A stretch of DNA of 23,112 nucleotides from a virus. The notes under the pieces were generated by a model, which ran no database searches, had not been told where the DNA came from, and saw only the letters and a program-made list of their open reading frames with translations. Each line of letters begins with the position of its first letter. Position 1 is the stretch's first letter. The stretch is from IMG/VR virus record IMGVR_UViG_3300005527_000306, positions 1 through 23,112 of that record; one strand, 5' to 3'. A program made the translations under genes and the position numbers. Of the stretch, positions 9,901-15,204 are shown piece after piece.

Positions 9901-10455
9901 CTTGTACCGCCAATACCCCGGTGCCGCAGCAGGCGAGTCGTCTGTCGCCCGCAGTGTGGCGTTGGGTGCCGGGGTCCGGGACGTGAGTATCTCGTATGTC
10001 CGGCACTCGCGGTCGAGCGTGTAGGAATCGCTGCTCTTGGATGCCGGTACGACCGTTGTGTTCAGCAGCAGCGTGTAGTCCCCGATCGACACACACCGGA
10101 TCGACGCTGCGGGGCTGCTTCCAAGGTAACTGGATGCCCGACCGGCGTAAACCACACCCTTGACGCCATCTTTGGTGCGGATAGAGACTACCCCGGCGCC
10201 GTACAGCAGCCCGTACTGCTCCACCGAGTCGCGCATGATGGGGTGAATCCGAACGTCAGCGTCCGCAGCAAGGCCCGCAAACTCGTCCAGCACCGCGAGG
10301 AACCGCGAACCCCAACGCCTGACGACGCCGTTAGCCGGGTCGTAGATGACGTTCTTGGCGTCCTGGGCCTGGCCGGGGTAGCGGTTGCGGGCAGGCTGAC
10401 GGCTGATCCCCCCGGTGATCCCGTCGAAGGTGAAGCGTGCTTGTTCAGTAGCCAC
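6997..10455 (-). CDS. Tail tubular protein B (nozzle), T7 gp12-like, with inserted LamG domain
   Basis: The product has 1152 residues, far longer than the 794 of T7 gp12. I place the start at GTG 10455-10453 because GGAGGAA lies just upstream; this gives an 11-nt overlap with the tail tubular A stop. The N-terminus (ITGGISRQPARNRYPGQ) matches the gp12 signature, where T7 has KGGISQQP followed by RYPDQ. The phrase SIGDYTLLLN near residue 140 and the blocks GFFDNRLLLIGGERV and SANNDYYQFF after residue 730 are also gp12-like. Between about residues 465 and 690 sits a separate domain that starts with three consecutive Trp (469-471) and ends with GTIDEVIIWQGVLDATVRNN, the usual pattern of a concanavalin-like LamG domain. 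The protein forms the tail nozzle, and the inserted lectin-like domain could bind glycan on the cell surface (inference). An 8-C tract occurs in the VPPPG region near residue 425. Confidence 0.95.
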   Translation of the reverse strand: MATEQARFTFDGITGGISRQPARNRYPGQAQDAKNVIYDPANGVVRRWGSRFLAVLDEFAGLAADADVRIHPIMRDSVEQYGLLYGAGVVSIRTKDGVKGVVYAGRASSYLGSSPAASIRCVSIGDYTLLLNTTVVPASKSSDSYTLDRECRTYEILTSRTPAPNATLRATDDSPAAAPGYWRYKPGLSTFATMRMDEMDSNWSGVAIWLNRDYNPMGARVFFSTFLSSQTNCTWVQATKTLTKTGAFTNWTFEPNKFINITAGTGFTPTHARITSRVNNDSITLEYAVPPANTGTVAFIDIGDSVDFRVDMNQAGVADLQDVAAALQRAIRNAGAVNALVSFTSMNTAGGAGADRGYFTITSPWSGKSASFPSSGAVLAPLDPEVYALATAPAGRPFRLTGMTIAAGTGLSDLATSTPEDRWVRVPPPGQATAQLNPQTMPVALIRTALGGVWPGGWSAMTISMRPLWWWRLGDTSGTVAVEQMKGANGTYVAAPTLGVAGTIAGDTNTAVTFNGTTQSVTLPALDGFEAAVANGFTFECKAKVNTGAIGTILGLTAVVSRGFGGVLTSVAFAVYANKGPSGFANGFMTVSVNGREFATAIATPITAAGMHEVVVTHSGQGGTLQLSVDGTDYPLTETGVGPFSVLSTPGQPSAGNIGSTFSGTIDEVIIWQGVLDATVRNNRRQLYLNASYSHPPTFVLRELEWGFRPDGSPESNPLPELLASGRPIADIGFFDNRLLLIGGERVLCSANNDYYQFFVENPANITDDDPIQRSVVGDKESVVDLDFAVPIRSVLTLFSKAGQQFDFSAVGDLTPSSASITMGTRYKSAPGVRPVASDARVFFAGAMASSGTLYEYAYSDTETLLFANNVGSHVPGLLLPTIKSIDVAPGSNMVLVLPTDGSVIYTYSYFYNGSEKLQSAWSVWEFGAGNTVRSMAVLDRTLMMIVKRGSQYTLESHSLSVPVAENGTPYVPCLDRVMVIRGVFAAGTTTWTLPGGLTDTSITAIVKPDGTELVATTSPGTTVTRTGDHSATDCVLGRPMVSFHEPTPPFVRDGNGRVVSGSYAQILSVIVGHKDSGSYRVRCVQRNRADRVRTMVPGPPYSASGAQIEEEGEFEANVGGDARDTRIIIESITAKPMTITSLGFLIDRTIN

Positions 10456-11278
10456 GTTCTTCCTCCAGGTTCGAGTAGCCTGCCCGGCGAGAACGGTTAC
10501 CACGCATCGCCCGAGCCTCAGCCGTCTCGTGGCTGTTGAACCTGCGCAGGTCAGAGTCCTCGTCCTCGGCCTCCATCCGGGCCTTGTCGCGGTTGTCGGT
10601 GATCGTCGCCTCGTTGGAGATCGAACCCTTCTTGTAACGCTGGAAGGCCATAGCAGCCTCGATAGCGATGTACCGGGCGAGTTTGTTGCTGAGTTGATCG
10701 AAGGAAATGGTCTGCGCCAGCGTCAGTTTGACCAGCCCGGTGAACACAAAGGTCCGGTCGGCGTCGTTGAACAAGCGACCACCCCGCGGCGTGATGCGGA
10801 GAGGCTCATCAGACGACTGCCTGACCGTGATCCAGTCCGTGCCCACCCGCAGGAAGCCGTCGGTTAAGGCTGTGCGAGCCGACCCAGCACGGGTGGCACC
10901 GCTGGCCGAGCCGGTGAGCGTCTGGCCCCCGGTGAAGGCCACCGTGCCACGGTTGGCCAGGAAGATCGTCGATCCCACGACGGCCTGGACGATGCCCTTA
11001 GCACCGCTGACGGACTCGCCCACGCTCTCGCCGACCAGGAAGGAGTACGCCGCGCCAGGACCAGTGCCGACGGTAAACGCGATCGAGTCGGTGGGCGGGT
11101 AGACCTCAACGGCTGGGTCGGTATTCTGCGCCCACCCGCGCTCGAGAATCCTGATCCGCTCACGGTCAAGGATCGACTCGGCCTCACCGGCATCGCTGGT
11201 CTGCCCGGTGTCGAGCGCAAGCACCGGGGCAAGCCTCATCTCAGTCAGCATGAGGTTGATGCCTTCGAGTGTGGTCAT
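10445..11278 (-). CDS. Tail tubular protein A (gatekeeper/adaptor), T7 gp11-like, with inserted beta domain
   Basis: The product has 277 residues against 196 in T7 gp11. The start ATG has GGAGG five nt upstream. The N-terminal helical part (INLMLTEMRLAPV, then ESILDRERIRILERGWAQN, residues 7-52) matches the gp11 layout of a first helix, a second helix and the RGW motif. The C-terminal part after residue 140 resumes the family pattern, including helices and DNRDKARMEAEDEDSD. Residues about 68-134 are extra: short Gly/Val/Thr/Ser-rich strands with repeated G-x-V-x-G steps and a Ser-Gly-Ala-Thr turn, which looks like a small beta-sandwich insertion of the sort seen in longer gp11 relatives. In the virion the protein forms the ring that joins the portal to the nozzle, and the nozzle gene follows with an 11-nt overlap. 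Confidence 0.93.
   Translation of the reverse strand: MTTLEGINLMLTEMRLAPVLALDTGQTSDAGEAESILDRERIRILERGWAQNTDPAVEVYPPTDSIAFTVGTGPGAAYSFLVGESVGESVSGAKGIVQAVVGSTIFLANRGTVAFTGGQTLTGSASGATRAGSARTALTDGFLRVGTDWITVRQSSDEPLRITPRGGRLFNDADRTFVFTGLVKLTLAQTISFDQLSNKLARYIAIEAAMAFQRYKKGSISNEATITDNRDKARMEAEDEDSDLRRFNSHETAEARAMRGNRSRRAGYSNLEEERGY
10460..10466 (-). promoter_or_regulatory. Ribosome binding site deciding the GTG start of tail tubular protein B
   Basis: GGAGGAA on the minus strand is followed after 4 nt by GTG at 10455. The next candidate start upstream, GTG at 10503, has no comparable site and would add 16 residues with no counterpart at the gp12 N-terminus. The site lies inside the last codons of tail tubular protein A. 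Confidence 0.8.
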
Positions 11279-11302
11279 GGTGCCTCCGGCAACTGGGTGA
11301 AA

Positions 11303-11374
11303 TAGCGACGGTGGGAATCGAACCCACGACCTCTGGGTTATGAACCCAGCGAGATACCGCTTCTCTACGCCGCG
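11303..11374 (-). tRNA. Initiator-type tRNA-fMet (anticodon CAU)
   Basis: A complete cloverleaf folds on the minus strand. The acceptor stem has six pairs at positions 2-7, with C1 opposite U72 unpaired. The D stem is GAGA/TCTC, the anticodon stem CTGGG/CCCAG, the anticodon loop TTCATAA (CAU at 11342-11340), and the T arm GTGGG-TTCGATT-CCCAC. The three marks of bacterial initiators are all present: an unpaired position 1-72 beginning with C, the A11-U24 pair in the D stem, and three consecutive G-C pairs at 29-31/39-41. U72 replaces the usual A72. The D loop is short (7 nt). The discriminator is A73 and the 3' CCA is not encoded (TTT follows), so a host enzyme would add it. It begins 7 nt after the stop of the 787-aa gene, and 24 nt separate it from tail tubular protein A. 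An elongator tRNA-Met or tRNA-Ile(CAU) is unlikely given these marks. Confidence 0.93.
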
Positions 11375-11381
11375 TCATGTG

Positions 11382-13745
11382 CTATCGAACGTCGGAATCA
11401 AGCCTCTGCCCAGCCAGGATTGCCGCCCCGCTGGGCTGGAACAGGATGCTCGGCACGGGCCGGGCCGCGCCCGGAAAGATCGACTGCATGAGCGTCAGAG
11501 ATCCGTAACTGCCAGATGGGATCAGGGTAATTCCAACGCCCGTCCCAGGCGTGCCGGGCGCACCGATGAAGGCGACGGACGAAAGCGGCGTGATCGGCGC
11601 AAAGAAGAGGTTGTTCAGCGTGTTTTGGTTGTAGGTCTGTGCAAGCCGGTTCAACAGTGCCTGCCCTGCGTTGAGTGCAGCCCACATCGCACCTCCTTGT
11701 GCAAAGGTGTCAGTTGTTGTACCCTGAACGGCCACGGGTTCGGCATAAAACACCCTATTTCCAGTAGAGATCAGGGGGCCGATGATGCTCACCATCGACC
11801 CAACCCAGTTGTCAAGGAACGCTTGCCGTGTAGTATTGCTTATACCCATGACACTGATGTTGGTGTGCAAGTAGCACGGTATGAATATGTCCCATCCGCG
11901 CAACTCTGTCAGCACCCGACCGTGGGAGCCAGCGAAGTCTGATGTAGTAGTGCTAGAACCCCTACCGAGCAGCGTCCACCAGATAATGTCCGGCGTGTTT
12001 GTGTTGGCCGGCTTGCTGCTGCGAAACCCGTTGGGGAAGTTGTTAGCGAACCAACCGACAGAGAAATCTTGTGCCCAGTTGCCAGGGATCGACGCGGCGG
12101 GCGTAAGTCCACCGCCGATGCTGCCGCTTTCCGTGTAGTTGTCGCCAATGAACGCCGCCGGGACGCCTGCGGCAACAAGCCCGGCATCCATTGCGATCGC
12201 GCTGCCAAATGTGTACGTTGCCGTGGCAACGCCGGGGTCCAGGCCGATTGGCCAGGTCTGGTTCAAGCGACCAGCAGCAAGGATGGCCCGGCCTCCAACA
12301 TTCTGCGCAAACAGGCTTGTCAGATCAACCAGCGCGTACCGCATCTCGCCAGTGGTTTTGTTGAACCCGAGATAGATGCCGAACCTGATATGTGATGGGT
12401 ATGCCCCCGAAGCGTCTCGCAGACCCGCAACGTCGCAGAGGTAGCGTGCGTTAGCCGCGGGGCCTTCCTGGAGGATGCTGACGTTCGTCGTGCCCGTGGG
12501 AACGACGCTCACCGACGCCATGACCGTGCCATTCCTGCCAGAGCCGGGCCGCATGATCGAGTAAGTTGCGCTGCACGTATTGGGCACAAACTCCATCGGC
12601 CACCAGACCCACGACCAGCCGTTGAGGCTCGGCACCTGTCCGATATCACCCTCAACGCCAGACCCGTTGCTGGTATAGGTCCGAGTGATGTTCCCGTTGG
12701 CAGCACCAGAGGCGAGCCACCTCGCACGGAAGGGGTTGTTACCGCTGGCCGTGTAGTTTGTGTACGTCCACGTCGGCGACCCGCTCAGGTTCTCGATGCC
12801 CATGCGGCTCGCGTCGGGCAGGGCGGCGGTCGTGGCCAGCGCGCTCGGCTCCCAGGAGTAACTTGTCAGGTTGCTCGGTGGGCCGTTGAACGTGTCGCGC
12901 GCAAACCACCCGGCATTGACCGTCGAGGTGATGGCGGGGTAGATGCGGACGCCAAGGGGTGTTCCAGGACCGACGTTTACACTGTTCGCGTTGTTAGCGG
13001 TCCATACCCACAGCCTGCCTGTTGTGTTCCCGAGCACACCGAAGCCGGTTGTCGCGTTAGGGATGTCCGCCGTGATCGCGCCGGCAAACCTGCCGTCAAT
13101 CGCAAAACCGATGTAGCCTGCGCTGGTGTAGCGAACAAAGACGGTGATGCGGTAGATGCGGTTGAACTCCAACTGCGCAGTACCGGTGCCGCTGCCGACG
13201 TACTGGTGGGTCCCGTTGAGAACGACCGTAACAGACCCGCCCACCGTCAGAGTTACGGCGACGCCTGAGACGTTGCCAACCGCGTCTTTGCGGGCAGTGA
13301 ACGCCAGCACACCCTCCCTAGGGGACGTGCCAACGGTCAGCCGGAGAAGTTCGAGGTTGTTGTGCGTGCCCGCCACAAGCGAGGCTTGGGTAGCCGTGAA
13401 CATCACGTTGATCGACTCGGTGGCGATCAGGTTCGCGTCGGCACCATTGAACGGAGGCGTCGCACCGGCCGGGTTCAAGAACTGGAACGTCGCCGCGGAG
13501 TTGCTGTTGTACTGGATGTACTTGGATGTGCTGTCGCTGCCAAAGACGTACAGCGGCGCGATGGAGAACAACCCCGTGTTCCCAGAACTCACGGCTGTCC
13601 CGTCGGCAACACCAGCCCAAGCCGACGGCACGATGTTGGCGTTGACCACCACCTGCGCCCCGGCACGGGCAGGCCCGAGCAAAGCCACCGCTGCAACACC
13701 GATGACAGTGAAAAGCCGACCGATCAGACCCGTCTTGATACTCAT
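11382..13745 (-). CDS. Large secreted protein: signal peptide, lectin-like beta domains, SGNH-like region
   Basis: The product has 787 residues. Its start overlaps the preceding stop as ATGA. Residues 1-30 form a textbook Sec signal peptide: basic start with K4 and R10, hydrophobic core FTVIGVAAVALL, then an A28-G-A30 cleavage site before Q31. Residues about 90-270 look like a concanavalin-type beta-sandwich (YRITVFVRYTSAGYIGFAID followed by GRFAG), and a second beta-rich region covers about 280-560. Residues about 580-720 have an SGNH-hydrolase-like rhythm: a hydrophobic strand IIWWTLLG (about 587-594), a second strand WDIFIPCYLHTNIS (about 617-630), a helix TRQAFLDNWVGSMVSIIG, then a strand RVFYAEPV. 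The catalytic Ser, the GxND motif and the DxxH motif are not in recognisable form. It could be a secreted carbohydrate-binding protein, an exported esterase relative, or an unusual fibre. Several A/T-ending codons hint at a different origin. The function is unknown. Confidence 0.8.
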   Translation of the reverse strand: MSIKTGLIGRLFTVIGVAAVALLGPARAGAQVVVNANIVPSAWAGVADGTAVSSGNTGLFSIAPLYVFGSDSTSKYIQYNSNSAATFQFLNPAGATPPFNGADANLIATESINVMFTATQASLVAGTHNNLELLRLTVGTSPREGVLAFTARKDAVGNVSGVAVTLTVGGSVTVVLNGTHQYVGSGTGTAQLEFNRIYRITVFVRYTSAGYIGFAIDGRFAGAITADIPNATTGFGVLGNTTGRLWVWTANNANSVNVGPGTPLGVRIYPAITSTVNAGWFARDTFNGPPSNLTSYSWEPSALATTAALPDASRMGIENLSGSPTWTYTNYTASGNNPFRARWLASGAANGNITRTYTSNGSGVEGDIGQVPSLNGWSWVWWPMEFVPNTCSATYSIMRPGSGRNGTVMASVSVVPTGTTNVSILQEGPAANARYLCDVAGLRDASGAYPSHIRFGIYLGFNKTTGEMRYALVDLTSLFAQNVGGRAILAAGRLNQTWPIGLDPGVATATYTFGSAIAMDAGLVAAGVPAAFIGDNYTESGSIGGGLTPAASIPGNWAQDFSVGWFANNFPNGFRSSKPANTNTPDIIWWTLLGRGSSTTTSDFAGSHGRVLTELRGWDIFIPCYLHTNISVMGISNTTRQAFLDNWVGSMVSIIGPLISTGNRVFYAEPVAVQGTTTDTFAQGGAMWAALNAGQALLNRLAQTYNQNTLNNLFFAPITPLSSVAFIGAPGTPGTGVGITLIPSGSYGSLTLMQSIFPGAARPVPSILFQPSGAAILAGQRLDSDVR

Positions 13746-14074
13746 GGTGTGTTCCTTCGTGTGCGTTCGTCGATGCGGGCAACGCCCGCAGAGATGGATG
13801 AAAGTTCGCGGCTCAGTGCTTCTAGACGTTCGTTGAGTTTGTTCAGTGTCGCGTTTACGGCCTCAACATCCACATGCGCTCGGCTTACGTCAGACTCGAT
13901 CAGGGATAGTCGCGTGTCCTGGATAGCGTCTGCCTTGCGTTCGTCGGCCACAAGGCTGCTTACCCAGAACACAAAGCCACTGACCATCGCAACAAGGATG
14001 CCTATCTGGATGAGGTAGTCCTTGATCGCTAGCGACACCTTCGTTTTGTCGTTCACCGTTCCGTTGGCAGTCAT
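13742..14074 (-). CDS. Membrane-anchored coiled-coil protein, candidate inner-membrane spanin
   Basis: The product has 110 residues. A strong GGAGGAG site precedes the ATG, which overlaps the lipoprotein stop as ATGA; its own stop overlaps the start of the 787-aa gene in the same way. Residues about 20-42 form one transmembrane helix (LIQIGILVAMVSGFVFWVSS). From about 44 to 105 the sequence is charged with a clear heptad pattern of hydrophobic residues (VEAVNATLNKLNERLEALSR), that is, a coiled coil. An N-terminal membrane anchor followed by a periplasmic coiled coil is the plan of Rz-type inner-membrane spanins, and the gene directly before it encodes a small lipoprotein. It is somewhat short for Rz (about 150 aa) and could instead be another membrane-tethered coiled-coil protein. 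Confidence 0.75.
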   Translation of the reverse strand: MTANGTVNDKTKVSLAIKDYLIQIGILVAMVSGFVFWVSSLVADERKADAIQDTRLSLIESDVSRAHVDVEAVNATLNKLNERLEALSRELSSISAGVARIDERTRRNTP

Positions 14075-14382
14075 TGCGCTCCTCCCGGTGGCAGGGTGGG
14101 CTTCTTGCCCGGCAGCAGGGCCATGAGTTCGTCAAAGTGTTCCGGTGGCATGGCGACCCACCCGCCGATGTCAACCCTGACCACCTGCTCGGGTCCGCTC
14201 AGGGGCCGGGCATTGACCGTCCGGTTCTCCAGCACCTGCACCGGCTGGCCCGCTTTGAGAAGCACCACCGACCGCTCCACCGTCGGCCCCAGCGTCAGAC
14301 CGCCGTTGCACCCACCGATCACGGATGCCGCCCCAACGCTCAGGGCCAAGACGGTCAACCGGCAGAGGCTTGTTCGTTTCAT
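14071..14382 (-). CDS. Small lipoprotein, candidate outer-membrane spanin
   Basis: The product has 103 residues. The N-terminus has a lipoprotein signal: K2 and R3, R8, a hydrophobic core LTVLALSVGAASV and a lipobox I22-G23-G24-C25. Cleavage before C25 would leave Asn at the second mature position, compatible with sorting to the outer membrane. The mature part is about 79 residues, ends Pro/Gly-rich (PTLPPGG) and holds a VVRVDIGGWVAMPPEHF stretch. The codons have the strong G/C third-position bias of the window. It lies between holin-like and spanin-like genes, so a lysis role as the o-spanin partner is plausible, though no Rz1 homology can be claimed by eye. The ribosome site is weak, which fits translation coupled to the frame that overlaps it from 14473. 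Confidence 0.72.
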   Translation of the reverse strand: MKRTSLCRLTVLALSVGAASVIGGCNGGLTLGPTVERSVVLLKAGQPVQVLENRTVNARPLSGPEQVVRVDIGGWVAMPPEHFDELMALLPGKKPTLPPGGAQ

Positions 14383-14473
14383 GGAAGGTCTCTTTTGCGG
14401 GCTTGTCGGTGCTGAAGATGCCGACGATGACCTTCAGGATCGAAGTCAGTGCGGCACCTACCCACGCGGGCAT
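14171..14473 (-). CDS. Small hydrophobic-start protein overlapping the lipoprotein gene in another frame
   Basis: The frame opens at ATG 14473-14471, overlapping the holin-like stop as ATGA, and fills the 90 nt otherwise left empty before the lipoprotein start. The first 50 residues look coding: MPAWVGAALTSILKVIVGIF is hydrophobic or amphipathic, followed by a hydrophilic stretch with STDKPAKETFHETNKPLPVD. After about residue 50 the product becomes low-complexity (Gly, Ala, Arg, Pro), as expected where the lipoprotein frame dominates, so the true C-terminus is uncertain. The overlap with the lipoprotein gene is 212 nt. The arrangement recalls Rz/Rz1, where the lipoprotein is read from another frame of the first gene, but this product lacks the coiled coil expected of Rz. 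Confidence 0.5.
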   Translation of the reverse strand: MPAWVGAALTSILKVIVGIFSTDKPAKETFHETNKPLPVDRLGPERWGGIRDRWVQRRSDAGADGGAVGGASQSGPAGAGAGEPDGQCPAPERTRAGGQG

Positions 14474-14670
14474 CACTTGGACACCTGCTCCTCGGTGCTC
14501 ACGCTCTTGTCGCGCGAGTTCCAGCCCAGGGCAATAACGGCGCAGGCGGCGACGATCGCCTCAATCGAGATGGTCGTCGCCGGGTCATTGTCCAGCAGGT
14601 ATCCGACCTGGGTGAAGATGATCGCAAGGCCCGCGACAATGCCCGAAACGGTGGTTTTCCAAGACTTCAT
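14473..14670 (-). CDS. Holin-like small membrane protein
   Basis: The product has 65 residues. ATG 14670 is preceded by AGGAG with 8 nt spacing, which decides this start. There are two predicted membrane helices, at about residues 8-26 (VSGIVAGLAIIFTQVGYLL) and about 34-50 (ISIEAIVAACAVIALGW), joined by a short loop LDNDPATT. The tail is charged (NSRDKSVSTEEQVSK). Small size, two helices and a hydrophilic C-terminus fit class II holins, and the next genes are lipoprotein and spanin-like. The lead MKSWKTTVSG and the final SRDKSVSTEEQ pattern resemble a widespread group of small phage membrane proteins that are often annotated as holins without proof. Confidence 0.68.
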   Translation of the reverse strand: MKSWKTTVSGIVAGLAIIFTQVGYLLDNDPATTISIEAIVAACAVIALGWNSRDKSVSTEEQVSK

Positions 14671-14733
14671 GGGATGCTCCTGAGAGGGAAAGCCCCATCG
14701 CCCCATTTCTGGAGCGACGGAGGGAAGGAGATG

Positions 14734-15108
14734 TCAGGCAGAGGTGACGACTTCGATGGCCGATGCGCCGTAGAAGTTCATCTTGTCTGTGGTGGTGTTG
14801 TGGATCAACAGACCCTTGAGTGCCGCGTTCCAGGCAGGGCGAGCCGCCGTGGTCAGTTTGGGCAACATCACGCCGCCACCCTTGGCCAGAAGCCGAAGGT
14901 GAACGCTCGTTACAGCAGCGTCGTCGTTGCCGGCCTGGAGGTCAACGGCACGGTTTGCGCCCACCAGCGCCGCGCCGTTGCCGTTGACTTGCAGGTAGTC
15001 ACTCTTGTCATTGTCGAACCGACCCGTGGTGGGATTGATCGGCTTGATCGCTTCCACGTCGTTGGCGCGGAGGATGCCGGACGTATCCAAGAAACGGAGA
15101 ATGGGCAT
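14734..15108 (-). CDS. Fibre-like small virion protein following the capsid gene
   Basis: The product has 124 residues. The ATG at 15108 has GAGGAG 6 nt upstream, which rules out the in-frame TTG at 15126 located on the terminator U-tract side. The N-terminus reads MPILRFLDTSG. The middle is polar, with LQVNGNGAALVG and AVDLQAGNDDAAV. The C-terminal 50 residues (LPKLTTAARPAWNAALKGLL then IHNTTTDKMNFYG) closely follow a phrase common near the ends of phage tail-fibre and appendage proteins, in which a Leu-Thr-Thr-x-x-Arg start is followed by a Gly-Leu-x-x-x-Asn-Thr-Thr-Thr core and a Phe/Tyr-rich end. Its place right behind the capsid gene suggests a head fibre or decoration protein. That role is inference; the fibre-like C-terminus is seen. 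Confidence 0.7.
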   Translation of the reverse strand: MPILRFLDTSGILRANDVEAIKPINPTTGRFDNDKSDYLQVNGNGAALVGANRAVDLQAGNDDAAVTSVHLRLLAKGGGVMLPKLTTAARPAWNAALKGLLIHNTTTDKMNFYGASAIEVVTSA

Positions 15109-15114
15109 AAGAAA

Positions 15115-15120
15115 CTCCTC
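15115..15120 (-). promoter_or_regulatory. Ribosome binding site of the fibre-like gene
   Basis: GAGGAG on the minus strand lies 6 nt before ATG 15108 and immediately after the terminator U-rich stretch, so the site is carried by read-through transcripts or by transcripts starting or processed at the hairpin. Confidence 0.8.
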
Positions 15121-15154
15121 AAACAAAGCCCACCCCGGGGAGGCCCGGGGCGGG
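15121..15154 (-). terminator. Factor-independent terminator after the capsid gene (Tphi-like position)
   Basis: On the minus strand an 11-bp GC-rich stem (CCCGCCCCGGG paired with CCCGGGGTGGG, one G-U pair) closes on a 4-nt CCTC loop and is followed by CTTTGTTT. The stem arms are 15154-15144 and 15139-15129. It lies about 50 nt after the capsid stop, exactly where T7 has the Tphi terminator behind gene 10. It would lower transcription of the lysis and tail genes relative to capsid. The U tract is interrupted by one G, so partial termination is likely. Confidence 0.88.
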
Positions 15155-15204
15155 GTATGAACAGGTGAAGGGATGGGACGTGCTTGTATCTGCCGGAGCA
15201 GAGA

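Noticed and set aside
11303-11374. Reading the tRNA as elongator Met or as Ile2 with modified CAU.
   Set aside because: The unpaired 1-72 position, A11-U24 and three G-C pairs in the anticodon stem together indicate an initiator.
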